Source: Paenibacillus eucommiae | GTDB taxonomy: Bacteria; Bacillota; Bacilli; Paenibacillales; NBRC-103111 | Length of the DNA stretch: 64,000 bases | Direction of reading: 5' to 3' | Assembly (NCBI RefSeq): GCF_017874215.1 | Contig: NZ_JAGGLB010000032.1 | Coordinates: forward strand, 1 to 64,000 | Part shown: positions 9,107 through 16,524 of the stretch, one piece after another | How positions within the stretch are numbered: the stretch's first letter is position 1 | How the letters are laid out: the number at the start of each line of letters is the position of its first letter | Position numbers and translations under genes: made by a program | The notes under the pieces: model-generated | Database searches by the model: none | Told to the model about the DNA's origin: nothing | The model's input: only the letters and a program-made list of their open reading frames with translations

Positions 9107-9880
9107 GTGTTAGTAACGACATCTTACGATCCAACCCAGGAGCTTCTTGATAAAGCGTGTAAGCTATCTGAAGCTTGGGGAGGATTTTATGTACCAAGAC
9201 ATAAGCTTTCGATTGAACAGCTAAGGCTGCGAAACGGGGATCAGGCGGTCCTGCTTGTTACCAAAGAAGAGATCAGGTACTATGGAGAAGGAAGGCCAGC
9301 GTTTTTTTTTCATCCAAGTATGGCCGCTATTCGAGTGAAACGTCTGTTACGCGGGGAGAAAGACCCGCTTCTGGAGGCTTCCGGCGTAGTGGAGCGGGAT
9401 CATGTACTCGATTGTACAGCCGGCCTGGCGTCCGATTCGATCCTTTTTTCATTTGCAGCCGGAGAACATGGGGTAGTGACTGCGATCGAGAGTGAGAGGG
9501 TTCCGGCGTTATTGATTATGGAAGGGCTGCAAGGCTATCATTCGGATATCCCCGGGCTGAATGAAGCGATGAGGAGAATTCAGGTTAAGCATACGGATCA
9601 CCTGGCCTATTTACGAACGCTGGAGCCTCAAAGCGTGGATACGATTTATTTTGACCCGATGTTTCGCAGTCCACTTGAGCAGTCTAACTCGATCTCTCCG
9701 CTTAGGGATGTTGCCAATGGAGAGGCGATAACGCTGGAAACGATCCTTCAGGCGAGAAGAGTGGCGAGGAAAAGCATCGTGCTTAAGGAAAGTAAGGACA
9801 GCCTGGAATTTGCGCGTCTTGGCTTTGACAGTGTGGCGCGATCAAGCACCAAAACAACGTATGGAGTGATTCGACTGTGA
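9107..9880 (+). CDS. class I SAM-dependent methyltransferase (RsmJ-like)
   Basis: The 257-residue protein has a Rossmann methyltransferase core: LDCTAGLASDSILFSF as the SAM-binding loop (about 101-116), an acidic TAIESE strand and YFDPMF (about 183-188) as the catalytic-type motif. The DPMF signature and fold order match the RsmJ family (16S rRNA guanine methyltransferase in Escherichia coli). A role on 16S rRNA is inference. It starts at GTG five bases after the mutL stop and its stop overlaps the GTG of miaA, so it sits inside the operon. The start codon has only a weak upstream ribosome site. Confidence 0.8.
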   Translation: MLVTTSYDPTQELLDKACKLSEAWGGFYVPRHKLSIEQLRLRNGDQAVLLVTKEEIRYYGEGRPAFFFHPSMAAIRVKRLLRGEKDPLLEASGVVERDHVLDCTAGLASDSILFSFAAGEHGVVTAIESERVPALLIMEGLQGYHSDIPGLNEAMRRIQVKHTDHLAYLRTLEPQSVDTIYFDPMFRSPLEQSNSISPLRDVANGEAITLETILQARRVARKSIVLKESKDSLEFARLGFDSVARSSTKTTYGVIRL

Positions 9881-10860
9881 TTGAAGGAGCAGCAAAGCCG
9901 CGTCTTTTAGTATTGATTGGCCCGACAGCGGTCGGGAAGACAAAGCTTAGTATGGAGATTAGCAAGCAATATCACTGTGAGATAATTTCCGGTGATTCTA
10001 TGCAGGTGTACCGGGGTATGGATATAGGGACGGCAAAAGCGAGTGATGAAGAGCGCCGCCTGTTTCCTCATCACCTGATCGATATTCATGATCCGCAGGA
10101 TCCCTTTTCCGCGGCTGAGTTCCAGGAACTTGTGCGGGATTTGATTCCGCAAATTAATGAGCGGGGTAAGCTGCCTTTTATAGTAGGAGGGACAGGGCTT
10201 TACATTGAATCAGTCTGTTATGATTTTCGGTTTACAAAGGTCGGATCAGACGAGGAATTTCGTAAAGAACAGGACGCTTTTGCGGATCTGCATGGTGAAG
10301 AAGCACTTCATCACAAGCTGCAACTGGTTGATCCAGAGTCTGCAGAGAGGCTTCATTATAATGACAGAAGGCGGGTTATTCGCGCCCTGGAAATTGCTCA
10401 CTTGTCGGGGACCCCGCTATCCAAGCATCTGGAGGATCAAACGAAGGAATCTCCCTACGAGCTTTGCATCATTGGTCTGACTATGGACAGGGCTATGCTC
10501 TACAAAAGAATAGAAGCCCGGGTTGATGAGATGCTGGAAGCGGGTCTTGTGGAAGAGGTAAGAAGCTTGCTTGCTTCCGGCTGTCCGAAAGATGCGATTT
10601 CCATGCAGGGTCTTGGATACAAGGAAATAGCTGCTTATCTGGAGGGCGAGCTTACTCTGGAAGATGCGACAGTGCTGTTGAAAAGGAACACAAGACGCTA
10701 TGCAAAGCGTCAATTGTCCTGGTTTCGTCATATGAAACAAATAAATTGGGTGGATTTAACGGATCAAACAAATTTTTCTGTCCATTTGAAAAAAATTAAT
10801 GATATAATAACAGGAAAGTTCGTACAAGAAATTGAATATAATCAACAACCATTACTATAG
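9877..10860 (+). CDS. miaA: tRNA dimethylallyltransferase MiaA
   Basis: MiaA adds the dimethylallyl group to A37 of tRNAs reading UNN codons. The P-loop GPTAVGKT is at residues 15-22, followed by SGDSMQVYRGMDIGTAK and GGTGLYIES, which bind the tRNA and the isoprenoid donor, and the C-terminal NTRRYAKRQLSWFR helix. The 327-residue length is normal. The GTG start overlaps the upstream stop by four bases, showing translational coupling. hfq follows 67 bases on, the usual miaA-hfq order. Confidence 0.97.
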   Translation: MIEGAAKPRLLVLIGPTAVGKTKLSMEISKQYHCEIISGDSMQVYRGMDIGTAKASDEERRLFPHHLIDIHDPQDPFSAAEFQELVRDLIPQINERGKLPFIVGGTGLYIESVCYDFRFTKVGSDEEFRKEQDAFADLHGEEALHHKLQLVDPESAERLHYNDRRRVIRALEIAHLSGTPLSKHLEDQTKESPYELCIIGLTMDRAMLYKRIEARVDEMLEAGLVEEVRSLLASGCPKDAISMQGLGYKEIAAYLEGELTLEDATVLLKRNTRRYAKRQLSWFRHMKQINWVDLTDQTNFSVHLKKINDIITGKFVQEIEYNQQPLL

Positions 10861-10927
10861 AAATAGTGCCATAGGCAAATTAGTGCCGAGGGAGAACGTT
10901 TCGATTCCATTGAGGGGGACTTTACTG

Positions 10928-11164
10928 ATGAACAAATCCATTAACATCCAAGACAATTTTCTTAATCAGCTGCGCAAAGAAAGCATTCCCGTAACCGTGT
11001 ATTTGACTAATGGGTTTCAAATCAGAGGGGTTATCCGCGCTTTTGATAATTTCACAATTGTCATTGACAGCGAAGGTCGCCAGCAAATGGTTTACAAGCA
11101 TGCCATCTCTACCTTCACTCCGCAAAGAGCTGTCTCTTTAATGACACCTGAAGCGTCTGAGTGA
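10928..11164 (+). CDS. hfq: RNA chaperone Hfq
   Basis: Hfq forms an Sm-like hexameric ring that binds small RNAs and A-rich tails. The 78-residue product has the Sm1 motif (TVYLTNGFQIRGVIRAFDNF) and the Sm2 motif YKHAIST, and is close to the 73 residues of Bacillus Hfq. ATG 10928 is preceded by GAGGGGG at nine bases; the longer in-frame extension back to 10832 overlaps the end of miaA and would add a tail absent from the family. A terminator follows. Confidence 0.97.
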   Translation: MNKSINIQDNFLNQLRKESIPVTVYLTNGFQIRGVIRAFDNFTIVIDSEGRQQMVYKHAISTFTPQRAVSLMTPEASE

Positions 11165-11213
11165 TACGCAACTTTTTATTTTAGTCGTACGTCTAATCAA
11201 ATAGGAACCAAAT

Positions 11214-11245
11214 GGAGCAACCTTACATTCTGGGTTGTTCTTTTA
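11214..11245 (+). terminator. terminator after hfq
   Basis: GAGCAACC at 11215-11222 pairs with GGTTGTTC at 11233-11240 around a short loop and is followed by TTTTATT. It closes the mutS to hfq transcription unit just before the penicillin-binding protein gene. Confidence 0.8.
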
Positions 11246-11281
11246 TTGAAAGAGAGAGAAACAGGAGAGGGAGTCGGTGGA

Positions 11282-13861
11282 ATGGCATCTGCAAAAGATC
11301 CGAAAAAAGTTTCGAAGCCGCCGCAAAAAAAGCGTATCAAGAAAAAGTTCAGCTATAAAAAATTGCTTGTAGGCATGATTATTGCTGTTATTCTTGCTAT
11401 CATTTGCGCACTTGGCGTGTACATCCTGATTATGTTGAATGGGTCTAAAATCATGAAGGAGAACATCGATAAGCTAGACCCGCCGGAAGCGACGATCATC
11501 TTTGATGTCGATGATAATGAGGTAGCCAGATTATCCCGTGAGAACCGCGAAAGTGTCAAAATTAAGGACGTGCCCAAGCTGCTGCAGGATGCCTTTATTG
11601 CCACTGAGGACCGCCGCTTTGAGTCACATTCGGGAATCGACTTGTGGGCGATTGGCAGAGCTCTTGTCACTGACGTTATGCATCTCAGCGCAGTAGAAGG
11701 CGGAAGCACCATTACTCAGCAATTGGCCAAAAATCTGTACCTGAGCTCGGAAAAAACTGCATTCCGTAAAGCTTCCGAGGTATCAATTGCGATAGAATTG
11801 GAAAGAAGATATGAGAAGGAAGAAATATTAGAGAGATATTTAAACCGTATTTTTTTCGGCAGCCGTGCTTATGGCATTAAAGCGGCGGCGCAAGTGTATT
11901 TTAATGAACCAAATTTGAATAACCTTGATCTTTGGGAAATGGCTACCTTGGCTGCATTGCCGAAGGCGCCGTCACGCTATTCGCCAATCGCGAATCCAGA
12001 TAAGTCCAAGGAGCGCAGGGCAGTTGTGCTTAGACTTATGGCAGATCAAGGCTATATCACAGAAGCGCAAAGAGCAGAAGCGGCAGCTGTGGATTACGTA
12101 GCGCCAGTAACTACTAAGGGCAATACGGATTATGAAAGCTTTCTTGATTACGTAGTTAAAGAAGCAGAGGATGTCTATGGTATTGAGGAAGATGAACTGC
12201 TTACCAAGGGCTACCGTATCTACACAACGATGGTTGCCAAAACGCAACAAATTATCGAGCAAACCTATGCGGATCCGAAGTTTTTTCAAAAGGATGCTGT
12301 AGATGGAGAAAAAATTCAGAGTTCTATGGTCATTATTAATCATCAGGATGGTGGTATCGTCGGGATGATCGGCGGCCGGGATTACCAGCGCAAGGGATTG
12401 AATCGTGCCCTTAGCTTAAGGCAGCCTGGATCTTCTTTCAAGCCAATCACTGTCTACGCTCCCGCATTGGAAAGCGGCGATTACAATCCGTACTCCATTC
12501 TTCAAGATAAGACTCAAACGTATGGAAAGGGCAGCAGTGCATATACACCGCGCAACTATGATCGTCAGCAGCATGGAGAAGTCACGATGATGGAGGCTGT
12601 CAGGAAATCTTACAATTTATCGGCTGTATGGCTGCTGAATGAAATGGGTGCCAGCAAAGGTTATAAATTTGCCGAGAAATTGGGTTTGAAGCTGGATAGC
12701 GCCAAGGATACTAATCTTGCGATAGCTCTTGGGGGATTGACCCACGGTGTATCGACGCTGAATATGGCTTCGGCCTATAGCGCTTTTGCCAATGAAGGTA
12801 TCCAGCATACATCGCATGCTATTAAATCTATCAAAAAAAGCAGCGGTCAGGAAATAGCCGTATTTAAATCAGACCCTCAAAAGGTCATGTCACAAAAGAC
12901 CGCTTATTATATGACCCTCATGCTGCGTGGGGCAGTTGAAAGCGGAACGGGTGTAAAAGCGAAGTTTGACCGGCCAGTTGCTGGTAAGACGGGATCAACG
13001 GGACTTGATATCAAGGGCATTGAGAAATATGACCGGGATGTCTGGTTCGTTGGCTATACACCTGAGTGGACAGCGGCTGTGTGGGAAGGCTTTGATAAAA
13101 CGGATTCGAAGCATTATGTGACTGTCGGCAGCGGGAACACCGCAGCTATTTTCAAGGAGGTTATGTCGAAGGCGTTAGATGGAAAACCGATTGCTGACTT
13201 TAAAAAGCCAAGTGGCGTTGATGAGCCGGTTAAGACTGAGCCTCCGAAGGGAATTGCCGATTTATCCGCTGTATATGTAACGGAGAACAGGTCAGTCAAG
13301 CTTAGCTGGACCCCATTGGATGAGAGTGCCATCTATCAAGTGTTCCGTATGGATTCTTCACAGCAAGAAGCACAGATGCTGGTTCAATCCTCGAATCCAG
13401 TAGTTAACGACACAACAGTGGAGCCAGGTAAGGTTTATCAGTATTATATTGTTCCTTTAAATGCGGAAACTTCAGATGCCGGCGAAAAATCAAATATAGC
13501 AAGCGTCGAGATTCCTGAGGATGAATCGAGTGTAGATCCATTGGATCCTTCCACTTCTCCGTCACCTTCCCCGGATGGTGAAAATGGAGAAGGGAATGAA
13601 GGGGAGAATGGGAACGGTAATGGTAATGGTAATGGTAATGGTAATGGTAATGGTAATGGCAACGGCAATGGAAACGGAAACGGAAACGGTAATGGCAATG
13701 GCAATGGCAACGGAAATGGCAATGGAAGCCCATCCCCAGAACCGAGTAACTCACCAGATCCATCTCCAGGTGATGGAGGTGGTGAGACCTTGGGAGGGAC
13801 AGCAAGCCCGTCTCCCACTCCTTCTCCCAGCCCGAGCCCTAGTCCCACCCCTGCCGAATAA
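11282..13861 (+). CDS. class A penicillin-binding protein (PBP1A family)
   Basis: This bifunctional enzyme polymerises and cross-links peptidoglycan outside the membrane. After a Lys-rich cytoplasmic start there is one membrane helix (about 28-52), a GT51 transglycosylase with catalytic Glu109 in TEDRRFESH and EGGSTITQQLAKN, then a transpeptidase with S384-x-x-K387, SYN and K569-T-G. A fibronectin type III-like module (about 645-735) follows, and the tail holds roughly twenty Gly-Asn pairs and Ser-Pro repeats, presumably a flexible wall-spanning tether. ATG 11282 has GGAGAGGGAG ten bases upstream; the TTG at 11246 lies inside the preceding terminator. Confidence 0.95.
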   Translation: MASAKDPKKVSKPPQKKRIKKKFSYKKLLVGMIIAVILAIICALGVYILIMLNGSKIMKENIDKLDPPEATIIFDVDDNEVARLSRENRESVKIKDVPKLLQDAFIATEDRRFESHSGIDLWAIGRALVTDVMHLSAVEGGSTITQQLAKNLYLSSEKTAFRKASEVSIAIELERRYEKEEILERYLNRIFFGSRAYGIKAAAQVYFNEPNLNNLDLWEMATLAALPKAPSRYSPIANPDKSKERRAVVLRLMADQGYITEAQRAEAAAVDYVAPVTTKGNTDYESFLDYVVKEAEDVYGIEEDELLTKGYRIYTTMVAKTQQIIEQTYADPKFFQKDAVDGEKIQSSMVIINHQDGGIVGMIGGRDYQRKGLNRALSLRQPGSSFKPITVYAPALESGDYNPYSILQDKTQTYGKGSSAYTPRNYDRQQHGEVTMMEAVRKSYNLSAVWLLNEMGASKGYKFAEKLGLKLDSAKDTNLAIALGGLTHGVSTLNMASAYSAFANEGIQHTSHAIKSIKKSSGQEIAVFKSDPQKVMSQKTAYYMTLMLRGAVESGTGVKAKFDRPVAGKTGSTGLDIKGIEKYDRDVWFVGYTPEWTAAVWEGFDKTDSKHYVTVGSGNTAAIFKEVMSKALDGKPIADFKKPSGVDEPVKTEPPKGIADLSAVYVTENRSVKLSWTPLDESAIYQVFRMDSSQQEAQMLVQSSNPVVNDTTVEPGKVYQYYIVPLNAETSDAGEKSNIASVEIPEDESSVDPLDPSTSPSPSPDGENGEGNEGENGNGNGNGNGNGNGNGNGNGNGNGNGNGNGNGNGNGNGNGSPSPEPSNSPDPSPGDGGGETLGGTASPSPTPSPSPSPSPTPAE
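13608..13728 (+). repeat. Gly-Asn hexanucleotide repeat in the PBP tail
   Basis: A six-base unit (GGTAAT and synonymous variants such as GGCAAC and GGAAAC) is repeated about twenty times. The first block of near-identical GGTAAT units is the most likely to change length by slippage; the later units have diverged synonymously, so the Gly-Asn dipeptide itself appears to be kept. Confidence 0.9.
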
Positions 13862-13873
13862 GGCAGGGTGGGG
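13843..13873 (+). terminator. GC-rich hairpin spanning the PBP stop codon
   Basis: CTGCC with flanking CCCACC pairs with GGCAGGGTGGGG to give an 11-base-pair stem with one bulge and the stop codon region in the loop. No T-run follows, so it may be an RNA-stabilising or partial termination structure rather than a classic terminator. Confidence 0.5.
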
Positions 13874-13905
13874 TTATCACACATATTCAGGAGGAAAGTT
13901 AACCA

Positions 13906-14604
13906 ATGAAAATCAGAAGATCCAGATTAGTTCTATTAACCATGCTTGCTCTACTCGTTATGATCGTATCGGCTTGCGCCAATTCTAATGGCGATAAAGA
14001 AGGTTCCGGCTCAAGTGCATCTCCTAATCCGTCTGCTTCTCCTTCACCGGAGGTAAAAGAGCCTAAGCAGTGGAGTAAAGCTCCTGATATGGCTATCGAT
14101 CCAGACAAATCATATGAGGCGGAGTTTGACACATCCAAGGGCAAGTTTACAGTTCAGCTTTTTGCCAAAGAAGCTCCGAAGACGGTCAATAACTTTGTTT
14201 TTCTTTCGAAAGAAGGCTTTTATGATGATGTGATTTTCCACCGCATTGTGAAAACATTTATGATTCAAACAGGAGATCCATTAGGAAACGGAATGGGTGG
14301 TCCAGGGTACAAAATTGAGGATGAGCTTAATTCTCCATACAAATATGACCCAGGAATTGTAGCAATGGCTAAAACGAGAGAGCCTAATTCTGGTGGAAGT
14401 CAATTCTTTATTTGTACGGGTGACGATTGTGGACGTAACTTGAATTCGAACCCAAATTACACCATTTTCGGAAAAATAATTGAAGGCATGGATAATGTTC
14501 AGAAAATTGCTGAAATTCCAGTGACTATGAACCCAAACAGTGGGGAGTCTAGTCTTCCTACAGAAGAAGTGAAAATTAATACGATTACGATTAAGGAAAA
14601 ATAA
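13906..14604 (+). CDS. cyclophilin-type peptidyl-prolyl isomerase lipoprotein
   Basis: The 232-residue protein starts with a basic n-region, a hydrophobic stretch and the lipobox VSAC, with Cys24 as the lipidated residue, so it is anchored outside the membrane. A Ser/Pro/Asp-rich linker leads to a cyclophilin domain (about 68-230) with FHRIVKTFMIQTGDP and NSGGSQFFICTGD, the conserved active-site segments. It probably assists folding of exported proteins. GGAGG precedes the ATG. It lies just downstream of the PBP gene, with only a hairpin without a T-run between them, so partial cotranscription is possible. Confidence 0.95.
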   Translation: MKIRRSRLVLLTMLALLVMIVSACANSNGDKEGSGSSASPNPSASPSPEVKEPKQWSKAPDMAIDPDKSYEAEFDTSKGKFTVQLFAKEAPKTVNNFVFLSKEGFYDDVIFHRIVKTFMIQTGDPLGNGMGGPGYKIEDELNSPYKYDPGIVAMAKTREPNSGGSQFFICTGDDCGRNLNSNPNYTIFGKIIEGMDNVQKIAEIPVTMNPNSGESSLPTEEVKINTITIKEK

Positions 14605-14642
14605 CTCACACATCAAGCAGGCAACGAAGGAGGCTGACTCTT

Positions 14643-15359
14643 TTGTCTATTGAACCATCTCAGAAGCTGCCGTGTTTATTGCTTCACGGTTTTACGGGAG
14701 GACCGTTCGAGCTGCAGCCGCTGGCCGATTATTTGCGAAGCTCAGGGAGGTCTTGTGAAGTGCCCAGACTGCCTTGGCACGGAGAAGATCTAGCTCAGCT
14801 AAAAACGGGGCACTGGACGAAATGGATTCAATCTGCAGAGTGGTATGCGGAGCGCATGAGTGCAGCCTATGGAAGCTTTGATATCATTGGATTTTCCATG
14901 GGCGGCTTGCTCGCAGCTTACATAGCAGCTCGCTACCCGGTGAGGAAGCTGATCCTTCTTAATGCCTCTGTTGTATACATAAGCCCCTCAAGGCTGCTTA
15001 AAGTGATCCATGAGAGATGGAAGCATCGTGACGTACAGGACCTGGACAAGGTGAAATCGACGCCGATTCGCGCTACTTGGCAATTTACCCGTATTGTCAG
15101 GCATCTACGGCCTGAGCTAACGAAAGTAAGAGTACCTACCTTTATTGCGCAAAGTGAACAGGATCATGTGATCCATCCGCTGAGTGCGCGTTACATTTAT
15201 AACAAACTTGGCGGCTATCGCGAACTTAGCTGGTTTCCTAAATCAAGGCATTTAATATGTCTTAGTGATGAGTCTGTGCGATTATTCCATGAGGTTGATG
15301 TTTTTTTGGAGAAAGAATGCGGGGGTGAGAATGATGAGAAGGACAAAGCCCCATTCTGA
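14643..15359 (+). CDS. alpha/beta hydrolase (carboxylesterase-like)
   Basis: The 238-residue protein has an alpha/beta hydrolase fold. HGFTGGPFEL gives the oxyanion loop, GFSMGG at residues 83-88 holds the nucleophile Ser85, and the late SEQDHVI and SRHLICL segments supply the acid and histidine. It resembles the thermostable monoglyceride lipase/carboxylesterase group of Bacillales. The substrate cannot be told from sequence. TTG 14643 is the start, with GGAGG nine bases upstream. The next gene begins inside its last codons. Confidence 0.85.
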   Translation: MSIEPSQKLPCLLLHGFTGGPFELQPLADYLRSSGRSCEVPRLPWHGEDLAQLKTGHWTKWIQSAEWYAERMSAAYGSFDIIGFSMGGLLAAYIAARYPVRKLILLNASVVYISPSRLLKVIHERWKHRDVQDLDKVKSTPIRATWQFTRIVRHLRPELTKVRVPTFIAQSEQDHVIHPLSARYIYNKLGGYRELSWFPKSRHLICLSDESVRLFHEVDVFLEKECGGENDEKDKAPF

Positions 15360-16020
15360 GATTACACGTGGAGCGGGAGTCGTATCAATACATAAAGCAT
15401 CATCTGTGCGAACCCTTCGCTTTTGGTTGAGAGGCCTGTTGATTCTCCTGCTAGCAGGTATCATATGGGTCGTTTTTATACAATGGAAAATACAAAGTGT
15501 TCCACACTATAAGCTTCCCGCGGCTGCAGATGTTGGCATTGTGCTTGGCGCATCTCTCTGGAATGATACTCCAAGCCCGGGACTTAGAGAACGCTTGGAT
15601 CTGGCAGTAAAGCTTTATCATGAGGGAAAGTTTAAGCAAATTATCGTTTCAGGCGGGCTTGATCATAACGGATCGCGGTTAACTGAAGCTGAGGGCATGA
15701 GGAATTATTTAGTTATGCAGGACATTCCGGAGGCAGATATTTGGTTGGAGCCTGAAGCTACCAGCACTTATGAGAATCTGTTATTCAGTAAGCGGATTAT
15801 GGATGCGGAAGGTTTTGTTACAACGATTATTATGACACATGAGTATCACGGAGCACGTTCCTTGGATATTGCGCAAACGATCGGGTTAAAGCAACCTGCT
15901 GTTGCTACAACGGCCTCCAAAGTCATGTACATGCCTTATCATGAAGCGCGCGAAACATTAGCATTCAGCAAGTGGTATTGGACGAAGCTAATGCTTAAAA
16001 GCGGTCTGATGGCAAACTAG
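15331..16020 (+). CDS. YdcF/SanA family (DUF218) membrane protein
   Basis: The protein has one membrane helix (about 26-48) followed by a DUF218 domain with ADVGIVLGASLWNDTPSP, IIVSGG and MTHEYHGARS, typical of the YdcF/SanA group. Members are linked to envelope integrity but have no firm enzymatic role. ATG 15331 (or the adjacent ATG 15334) is chosen because GGGGGTGAG lies directly upstream. It overlaps the hydrolase gene by 29 bases, implying translational coupling. Confidence 0.85.
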   Translation: MMRRTKPHSEITRGAGVVSIHKASSVRTLRFWLRGLLILLLAGIIWVVFIQWKIQSVPHYKLPAAADVGIVLGASLWNDTPSPGLRERLDLAVKLYHEGKFKQIIVSGGLDHNGSRLTEAEGMRNYLVMQDIPEADIWLEPEATSTYENLLFSKRIMDAEGFVTTIIMTHEYHGARSLDIAQTIGLKQPAVATTASKVMYMPYHEARETLAFSKWYWTKLMLKSGLMAN

Positions 16021-16114
16021 CAAAAAAAATGACTGTCTAGAAGAAAACGCCTAAATTCCTCTGTAATTACTCGGAAATGAGTTAGAACTGTGCTTTTGTG
16101 GGACATAACTCTAT

Positions 16115-16143
16115 TTGCATAATTATTTAGTATGATGTATGAT
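16115..16143 (+). promoter_or_regulatory. sigma-A promoter of the metE riboswitch leader
   Basis: TTGCAT at 16115-16120 and TATGAT at 16138-16143 are spaced by 17 bases. The predicted start near 16150 precedes the riboswitch by about 25 bases. A TTGACA at 16163 has no matching -10 and is probably not used. Confidence 0.7.
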
Positions 16144-16174
16144 TCGTTGTGTAGATTGAAACTTGACAATTGAA

Positions 16175-16350
16175 AATGTGGAAATAGGTGCTTTAGCTTT
16201 TTGTATGCTAGAGCTTAAAAGGGAAGTCCGGTGTAAAACCGGCGCGGTCCCGCCACTGTAACAGAGGAGTCGTTTGCGCATAAGCCACTGGTCTTAGGAC
16301 TGGGAAGGTTGCAAACAAGACGGAGATTCTGGAGCCAGGAGACCTGCCTA
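16175..16350 (+). promoter_or_regulatory. cobalamin (adenosylcobalamin) riboswitch
   Basis: The leader holds the conserved cobalamin aptamer elements in order: AGGTGC near 16186, the segment AAAAGGGAAGTCCGGTG, GCGGTCCCGCCACTGTA, AAGCCACTGGTC, and the B12 box GCCAGGAGACCTGCC at 16333-16347. It lies upstream of metE, the B12-independent methionine synthase, and is expected to switch metE off when B12 allows MetH to work. A terminator region follows at 16385-16465. Confidence 0.95.
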
Positions 16351-16384
16351 TTTTGACAGCACTGATTTACCTACGGGAGATAGG

Positions 16385-16465
16385 AGGGTGTTAAAGATGG
16401 TCACAGCCGCACATATATTGGGCATCTTTACCCTTTTTTAGAAACAGGGTAAGGATGTCTTTTTT
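16385..16465 (+). terminator. riboswitch expression platform with two overlapping terminators
   Basis: Segment A (16385-16399) pairs with segment B (CATCTTTACCC, 16423-16433) and is followed by six T. Segment B can instead pair with segment C (GGGTAAGGATG, 16447-16457), giving an 11-base-pair hairpin followed by TTTTTT at 16460-16465. The two hairpins share arm B, so they exclude each other, yet each looks like a complete intrinsic terminator. Confidence 0.75.
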
Positions 16466-16524
16466 GCGTTGTTAGGTTCTATTGAAATCAGAAGTTAACA
16501 AAAATAGAAGCTGGGAGGCACAAT

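Noticed and set aside
13608..13728. Possible CRISPR-like or minisatellite array
   Set aside because: The unit is six bases, has no spacers and is in frame inside a coding region.
13444..13884. Antisense Pro/Leu/Phe repeat frames over the PBP tail
   Set aside because: They are shadows of the Gly-Asn hexamer repeat, which stays open in several frames.
16163..16191. TTGACA at 16163 as the metE promoter
   Set aside because: No -10 element lies 16-18 bases downstream, and a start there would fall inside the aptamer. The pair at 16115/16138 fits better.
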